From contig WLIV01000005.1 of assembly GCA_009702045.1 (NCBI GenBank), forward strand, positions 106,737 to 170,736: 64,000 nt of DNA, given 5' to 3'. Below, piece by piece: positions 59,931 to 64,000 of this stretch (its first letter is position 1; each line of letters begins with the position of its first letter). This stretch comes from Actinomycetota bacterium (GTDB lineage: Bacteria > Actinomycetota > Acidimicrobiia > Acidimicrobiales > Ilumatobacteraceae). A program made the translations under genes and the position numbers. The notes beneath the pieces are model-generated. The model worked only from the letters and a program-made list of their open reading frames with translations. It was not told the origin of the DNA and searched no databases.

Positions 59931-62753
59931 ATGAACGACACCGGTTCTGTCCCGCCCGAGAACGATCCGCTTGCATTCCGCTACTCCGGGGTGCTTGCTC
60001 AGACGATCGAGGCCCAGTGGCAGGACCGCTGGGACACCGAGGGCACGTTCAACACACCGAACCCGGCTGGTCCGCTGGCCAATTCCGCAGCGGTGGCCGG
60101 TCGGCCGAAGAAGTTCATCCTCGACATGTTCCCGTACCCCAGTGGCGCTGGCCTGCACATGGGCCACCCGTTGGGGTTCACGGCCACCGACATGTACGCC
60201 CGCTACCAGCGCATGACCGGGCACAACGTGCTGTACACGATGGGCTTCGACGCCTTCGGCCTGCCAGCCGAGCAGTACGCCGTGCAGACGGGCCAGCACC
60301 CGGCGATCACCACCAACCAGAACATCGCCAACATCCGCGTGCAACTGCGCCGTCTGGGCCTCAGCCACGACCACCGTCGCAGCATCAGCACCACCGACCC
60401 CGAGTACTACAAGTGGACGCAGTGGATCTTCCTGCAGATCTTCAACTCGTGGTTCGATCCCGAGCGCAAGAAGGCCCGCCCGATCGACCAACTGATCGCC
60501 GAGTTCGAGGCCGGCACCCGGGCGCCGAAGAGCGGTGAGTGGGCATCGCTGTCGGCCGCTGATCGCCGACGCGAACTCGATCAGTGGCGCCTGGCCTACG
60601 TCAGCGACGCGCCGGTGAACTGGTGCCCCGGTCTGGGCACCGTGGTGGCCAACGAAGAGGTCACCGCCGACGGCCGCAGCGACCGTGGCAACTTCCCGGT
60701 GTTCAAGCGCCAGATGCGCCAGTGGATGATGCGCATCACCACCTACGCCGATCGCCTGATCGACGACCTCGACGCGCTCGACTGGACGGACGCGATCAAG
60801 GCGATGCAGCGCAACTGGATCGGTCGCAGCGAGGGCGCCACCGTGCACTTCGACGTGCCCGCGTTGCGTGATCGCATCACCGTCTTCACCACCCGCGCCG
60901 ACACGCTGTTCGGCGCCACGTTCATGGTGCTCGCACCAGAGCACCCGATGGTCGACCGCATCACCACGCCGTTCCATGCAGATGCCGTGGCCAACTATCG
61001 CAAGGCCGCCGAGGCCAAGGACACGTTCGCCCGTCAGGACGATGGCCGTGAGAAGACCGGTGTGTTCACCGGCGGCTACGCCATCAACCCGCTCACCGGC
61101 ACCGAGATCCCGGTCTGGATCGCCGACTACGTGCTGATGGGTTACGGAACCGGCGCAATCATGGCCGTGCCGTGCGGCGACCAGCGCGACTTCGAGTTTG
61201 CGCGCAAGTTCCGCCTCGACATCGTCGCCATCCAAGACCCCACCGACGACCGTGGAACCGACACTCACACCTGGGCCGACGCGTTCGTCGGCGATGCCCC
61301 GTACATCAACAGTGCCAACGAGTCACTCACGCTGAACGGTGTTGCCTCGGTGGCCGAGGGCGTGCACATCACCAATCAGTGGTTGGTTGCGCATGGCCAC
61401 GGGAACGCCACCATCACCTACAAGCTGCGCGACTGGCTGTTCAGCCGTCAGCGCTACTGGGGCGAGCCGTTCCCCATCGTCTACGACGCCGATGGCAACC
61501 CGCACGCGTTGCCCTCCGCCGTGCTGCCGGTGCTGCTGCCCGAGACCGATCAGTTCTCGCCGCGCACGTTCGATCCCGACGATGCGATGAGTAACCCGGA
61601 GAGTCCGCTCGACCGTCTGGGCGACTGGGTAGAGCTGCAGCTGGATCTCGGCGACGGCGTGCAGACCTATCGCCGCGACACCAACGTGATGCCGCAGTGG
61701 GCCGGCAGTTGCTGGTACGAGCTGCGCTACCTCGACCCCACCAACGCCGACGCGTTCGTCGACCCGGCGAACGAGCAGTACTGGATGGGCCCGCAGGGTG
61801 AAGGCCACCCGGGTGGCACCGACCTGTACGTCGGTGGTGTCGAGCACGCCGTGCTCCACCTGCTCTACTCCCGCTTCTGGCACAAAGTGCTGTTCGACCT
61901 CGGCCACGTCAGCTCGTTCGAACCATTCCACAAGCTGTTCAACCAGGGCTACATCCTGGCTGCCGCGTATCAGGACGAGCGCGGTATGTACGTCGAGGCC
62001 TCCCAGGTGGAGGCGCGCGACGGCGGCTACTTCTACGAGGGCCAGCCCGTTCGCCGCGAATACGGCAAGATGGGCAAGAGCCTGAAGAACGCGCTCGACC
62101 CCATCGACCTGTGCATCGAGTACGGCGCCGACACGCTGCGCCTGTACCTGATGAGCATGGGCCCGCTGGATGCGTCACGCCCCTGGGAGAGCAAGGACGT
62201 CATCGGTGTCCACCGCTTCCTGCAGCGTCTGTGGCGCAACATCGTCGACGAGGAGACCGGTGCGCTGCGCCTGCTGCCCGAGCCGGCCTCGGTCGACACG
62301 CAGCGCATCGTGCACCGCACCATTGCCGGTGTGCGCGAAGAGCTCGAAGCACTGCGCTTCAACACCGCCATCTCCCGGCTGATCGAGCTGAACAACCACC
62401 TCACCAAGCTGGGTGGCTGCCCGGCCGACACCGCCGACACACTCGTGAAGATGGTGGCGCCGCTGGCCCCGCACATCGCCGAGGAGCTGTGGGCCCGCCT
62501 CGGCCACACCGCCACCGTCACCTACGAGCCGTTCCCCGTCGCTGACGCGGCGCTGCTGGTGGCCGACGAGGTGGAGTACCCCGTGCAGGTGAACGGCAAG
62601 GTGCGCAGCCGCATCACGGTCGCCGCCGACGCCGACAACGACACCGTGCAGGCACTGGCGCTGGCCGATGAGAAGGTGCAGGCAGCGCTCGGCGGCGGTG
62701 CGCCGAAGAAGATCATCGTCATCCCCGGCCGCATGGTGAACATCGTCGCCTGA
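59931..62753 (+). CDS. leuS: leucyl-tRNA synthetase
   Basis: Charges tRNA-Leu. The 940-residue class I synthetase has the HIGH-type motif GLHMGHPLG (75-83), [17 protein letters not shown], the editing domain with [14 protein letters not shown] and [17 protein letters not shown], the KMSKS-type motif as KMGKS (713-717) and the C-terminal anticodon-binding region ending [14 protein letters not shown]. All parts of a bacterial LeuRS are present. It converges directly on the toxin-like gene: the two stops form the palindrome TGATCA. Confidence 0.96.
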   Translation: MNDTGSVPPENDPLAFRYSGVLAQTIEAQWQDRWDTEGTFNTPNPAGPLANSAAVAGRPKKFILDMFPYPSGAGLHMGHPLGFTATDMYARYQRMTGHNVLYTMGFDAFGLPAEQYAVQTGQHPAITTNQNIANIRVQLRRLGLSHDHRRSISTTDPEYYKWTQWIFLQIFNSWFDPERKKARPIDQLIAEFEAGTRAPKSGEWASLSAADRRRELDQWRLAYVSDAPVNWCPGLGTVVANEEVTADGRSDRGNFPVFKRQMRQWMMRITTYADRLIDDLDALDWTDAIKAMQRNWIGRSEGATVHFDVPALRDRITVFTTRADTLFGATFMVLAPEHPMVDRITTPFHADAVANYRKAAEAKDTFARQDDGREKTGVFTGGYAINPLTGTEIPVWIADYVLMGYGTGAIMAVPCGDQRDFEFARKFRLDIVAIQDPTDDRGTDTHTWADAFVGDAPYINSANESLTLNGVASVAEGVHITNQWLVAHGHGNATITYKLRDWLFSRQRYWGEPFPIVYDADGNPHALPSAVLPVLLPETDQFSPRTFDPDDAMSNPESPLDRLGDWVELQLDLGDGVQTYRRDTNVMPQWAGSCWYELRYLDPTNADAFVDPANEQYWMGPQGEGHPGGTDLYVGGVEHAVLHLLYSRFWHKVLFDLGHVSSFEPFHKLFNQGYILAAAYQDERGMYVEASQVEARDGGYFYEGQPVRREYGKMGKSLKNALDPIDLCIEYGADTLRLYLMSMGPLDASRPWESKDVIGVHRFLQRLWRNIVDEETGALRLLPEPASVDTQRIVHRTIAGVREELEALRFNTAISRLIELNNHLTKLGGCPADTADTLVKMVAPLAPHIAEELWARLGHTATVTYEPFPVADAALLVADEVEYPVQVNGKVRSRITVAADADNDTVQALALADEKVQAALGGGAPKKIIVIPGRMVNIVA

Positions 62754-63065
62754 TCAGGCGAAACCGAGATCGATCTCCAACGACACCAGTTCCACGGCAG
62801 CGTCCTGCGCGAGCTGACCGACCACCGCGTAGGCCCGCACGAGGACCCCGGATGAGATGAGGATGCGGTAATCGCTGCGCCCGGGGATCAGCTCAGGCAG
62901 CGAATCGAAGGCCGTCGCGAACCGTTCCACGATCTCCAGCAGCTCGAACGTCTGGAAATCGTTGGTGGACGGCTCCCCGTCGGCTCCCCGTTCGGTTGGT
63001 AGCTGCCGGTCGAGATCTTGGAAGAAGTCCAGCGTCGCGCGGACCTCGCGACGTTGACCTCTCAC
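62754..63065 (-). CDS. putative toxin of a type II toxin-antitoxin pair (RelE/ParE-like, tentative)
   Basis: A 103-residue protein from a GTG start that overlaps the upstream stop by four bases (GTGA). The C-terminal part, SDYRILISSGVLVRAYAVVG then AVELVSLEIDL, has the strand pattern of RelE/ParE toxins, with an arginine in the R-x-L position. The N-terminal part is predicted helical (FELLEIVERFATAFDSL). The gene order, small antitoxin first and overlapped, fits a toxin-antitoxin operon. This is a weak fold resemblance rather than a firm match. Confidence 0.5.
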   Translation of the reverse strand: MRGQRREVRATLDFFQDLDRQLPTERGADGEPSTNDFQTFELLEIVERFATAFDSLPELIPGRSDYRILISSGVLVRAYAVVGQLAQDAAVELVSLEIDLGFA

Positions 63066-63238
63066 ACCGTCGGTGCCTCGGACTGCGCGATCCGTTGGTG
63101 GATTCGCGTGCGGGCACGCTCGACCAGTTCTTGTGGCGCCCGGTCGAGGTCTGTCGCGATGCTGGCATCGAACAGGGCATGGCGCTCGGCGGGGCTGAGC
63201 CCTTCTAGTTCGGCGGCGGTCCACACCTTGGGTTCCAC
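63062..63238 (-). CDS. putative antitoxin (58 aa)
   Basis: A 58-residue protein beginning MEPKVWTAAELEGLSPAERH. It is mostly helical, acidic in the middle (FDASIATDLDRAPQELVERA) and has a basic stretch RARTRIHQRI. Small helical proteins of this shape act as antitoxins and often repress their own operon. A leaderless TAAGGT box lies six bases before the GTG. The frame is too short to be found by length filters, but promoter, coupling and codon usage support it. Confidence 0.55.
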   Translation of the reverse strand: MEPKVWTAAELEGLSPAERHALFDASIATDLDRAPQELVERARTRIHQRIAQSEAPTV

Positions 63239-63244
63239 GCTTGC

Positions 63245-63250
63245 ACCTTA
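63245..63250 (-). promoter_or_regulatory. leaderless -10 box of the antitoxin gene
   Basis: TAAGGT on the minus strand, six bases before the GTG at 63238. Confidence 0.5.
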
Positions 63251-63283
63251 TCCCTTCTCCCGCGCGCCGTGCGGGCGATCTGA

Positions 63284-63553
63284 TCAGGCGAGTTTCAGGA
63301 ACAACTTCTCGACTTCTTCGAGGTCGAAACCGCTCTCCCCGGCCACTTCTGGGTGGGCGAGGCAGGCGGCCATACCGGTGGCCAGCATCTTGAAGCCCAC
63401 CTGGTCGAGTGCTTTGCCGGCGGCGGAGAGTTGGGCGACGATCTCACGGCACTCGCGGCCATCGCGCAGCATGGCTTGCACGCCGCGTACCTGACCTTCG
63501 ATGCGGGCGAGGCGACGCAGCAGATCAGCGGTGGTTTCCTCGGGCAGTTGCAT
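63284..63553 (-). CDS. CsoR/RcnR-family repressor, CstR-like (cysteine pair without the metal histidine)
   Basis: An 89-residue helical repressor. The DLLRRLARIEGQVRGVQAML and CREIVAQLSAAGKALDQ segments mark the CsoR family. Copper-sensing CsoR has a Cys-His-Cys set (C36, H61, C65 in M. tuberculosis). Here C35 and C64 are kept but the histidine position is glycine (G60). Loss of that histidine with both cysteines kept is typical of the persulfide sensor CstR. The start is ATG at 63553, decided by homology and by the -10 box. The operator overlaps its promoter. Confidence 0.88.
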   Translation of the reverse strand: MQLPEETTADLLRRLARIEGQVRGVQAMLRDGRECREIVAQLSAAGKALDQVGFKMLATGMAACLAHPEVAGESGFDLEEVEKLFLKLA

Positions 63554-63559
63554 ACTCCT

Positions 63560-63565
63560 ACCATA
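63560..63565 (-). promoter_or_regulatory. leaderless -10 box of the CsoR/CstR gene
   Basis: TATGGT on the minus strand, six bases before the ATG at 63553; it overlaps the operator. Confidence 0.55.
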
Positions 63566-63577
63566 CCCCCTGGGGTG
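63564..63577. promoter_or_regulatory. CsoR/CstR-type operator
   Basis: TACCCCCTGGGGTG: an inverted C-run/G-run flanked by A and T, as in known CsoR and CstR operators. It overlaps the -10 box of the repressor gene, so it should be autoregulated. Confidence 0.65.
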
Positions 63578-63601
63578 TGACTCGAAGGACACCGTTCTGA
63601 G

Positions 63602-64000
63602 TCAGTGCAACAACTTCTTCTGCACTTTGCCCATCGCGTTGCGCGGCAGTTCGTCCACCACGCGCACCTCTCGCGGACGCTTGTGCGCGTTCAGCAGGGT
63701 CGCCACATGGTCAATCAGTTGTTGCGGCTGCACGTCGTGGCCGACGACGAAAGCGACGATCCGCTGGCCGAGGTCGCCGTCGGGTAGGCCGACCACGGCG
63801 ACCTCCTCGACGGACGGATGACCCAGCAGCGCGGTCTCCACCTCACCCGCACCGACCTTGAACCCGCCGGTCTTGATGATGTCGAGCGACTGGCGGCCGA
63901 CGATGCGGTGGAACCCGCCGTTGTCGATCACTGCGGCGTCGCCGGTGCGGAACCATTCACCGTCGTACGACTCGGTGGTGGCGTCGGGTCGCCCGAGATA
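63602..64000 (-). CDS. acyl-CoA synthetase (malonyl-CoA synthetase MatB-like), N-terminus beyond window
   Basis: The last 132 codons of an adenylate-forming enzyme. Seen are YLGRPDATTESY, GEWFRTGDAAVID, IVGRQSLDIIKTGGFKVGAG, EVETALLGHPSVEEVAVVG and the catalytic lysine near the end (NAMGKVQKKLLH). The SLDIIKTGGFKVGAGEVE wording is close to MatB, which makes malonyl-CoA from malonate. Its start lies outside the window. It is upstream of the repressor gene on the same strand, with the operator in the gap between. Confidence 0.83.
   Translation of the reverse strand, partial: YLGRPDATTESYDGEWFRTGDAAVIDNGGFHRIVGRQSLDIIKTGGFKVGAGEVETALLGHPSVEEVAVVGLPDGDLGQRIVAFVVGHDVQPQQLIDHVATLLNAHKRPREVRVVDELPRNAMGKVQKKLLH

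Noticed and set aside
59853..61268. A 471-codon minus-strand frame over leuS
   Set aside because: It is antisense to the N-terminal half of leucyl-tRNA synthetase and shows no domain.
63284..63553. Copper-sensing CsoR with a copper resistance operon
   Set aside because: The copper-binding histidine is missing and no copper ATPase or chaperone gene lies beside it in the window.

Overview
The window is a continuous stretch of GC-rich, densely packed chromosome from an actinobacterium. A complete Pup-proteasome locus (Mpa, Dop, Pup, PrcB, PrcA, PafA), a WhiB regulator, HelY and UvrD2 type helicases, an LLM-class F420-dependent oxidoreductase and a mycothiol-dependent maleylpyruvate-isomerase-family protein together point to Actinomycetota. 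The order of the genes and the small conserved unknowns suggest class Acidimicrobiia (an Ilumatobacter-like lineage); this placement is an inference from gene content, not a search result. I see no tRNA, rRNA, insertion sequence, prophage or CRISPR array, and no gene-free stretch over 300 bases. The longest gap is 41955-42243.

Layout. 1-5523 (minus strand): LOG-family protein, transaldolase and transketolase in one run, a small unknown protein and NagA. 5598-13401 (plus): TetR regulator, a fused ADP-forming acyl-CoA synthetase, a PBP4-type carboxypeptidase, a Lon-N-domain protein, three small membrane proteins, then a tightly coupled tRNA-modification set (sulfur carrier, TtuA-type thiolase, TrmI). 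13470-22397: ferredoxin and the proteasome locus, interrupted by an SCO6745-family gene and by a lone AbiEi/DUF559 nuclease-like gene bounded by repeats. 22447-32846: signal peptidase, glycerophosphodiesterase, TatB-TatC-HelY, an orphan diacylglycerol-kinase accessory domain, an M20 amidohydrolase, a double-domain ThyX-like protein, an acidic zinc-knuckle protein and a GNAT. 32884-46067: an RG-rich protein with a tandem-repeat tail, a gamma-carbonic-anhydrase-like protein with PrmA, a ribokinase-family/enoyl-CoA-hydratase/kinase operon, WhiB, threonine aldolase, mycothiol-type enzyme, acyltransferase, zinc-ribbon protein, LysM-NlpC/P60 hydrolase, FKBP, PLP decarboxylase and a second SCO6745-family protein. 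46147-64000: glycine decarboxylase, thioredoxin-TPR protein, phosphotransferase with PAC2 protein, F420 oxidoreductase, UvrD2, histone-deacetylase-family enzyme, lipoprotein, fatty acyl-AMP ligase, cyclase-family protein, LeuRS, a candidate toxin-antitoxin pair, a CsoR/CstR repressor and the end of an acyl-CoA synthetase.

How the parts work together. PafA ligates Pup to proteins, Dop removes it, Mpa unfolds tagged substrates and feeds the PrcA/PrcB chamber. Pup ends in Gly-Gly-Glu, so it is ligation-ready without deamidation. The sulfur carrier, TtuA and TrmI probably cooperate on the T-loop of tRNA. TatB and TatC form the twin-arginine export pore, and LepB processes exported proteins.

A recurring signal is a TANNNT -10 box placed 6-7 bases before the start codon of about twenty genes. 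It indicates widespread leaderless transcription and was used here to decide several starts.
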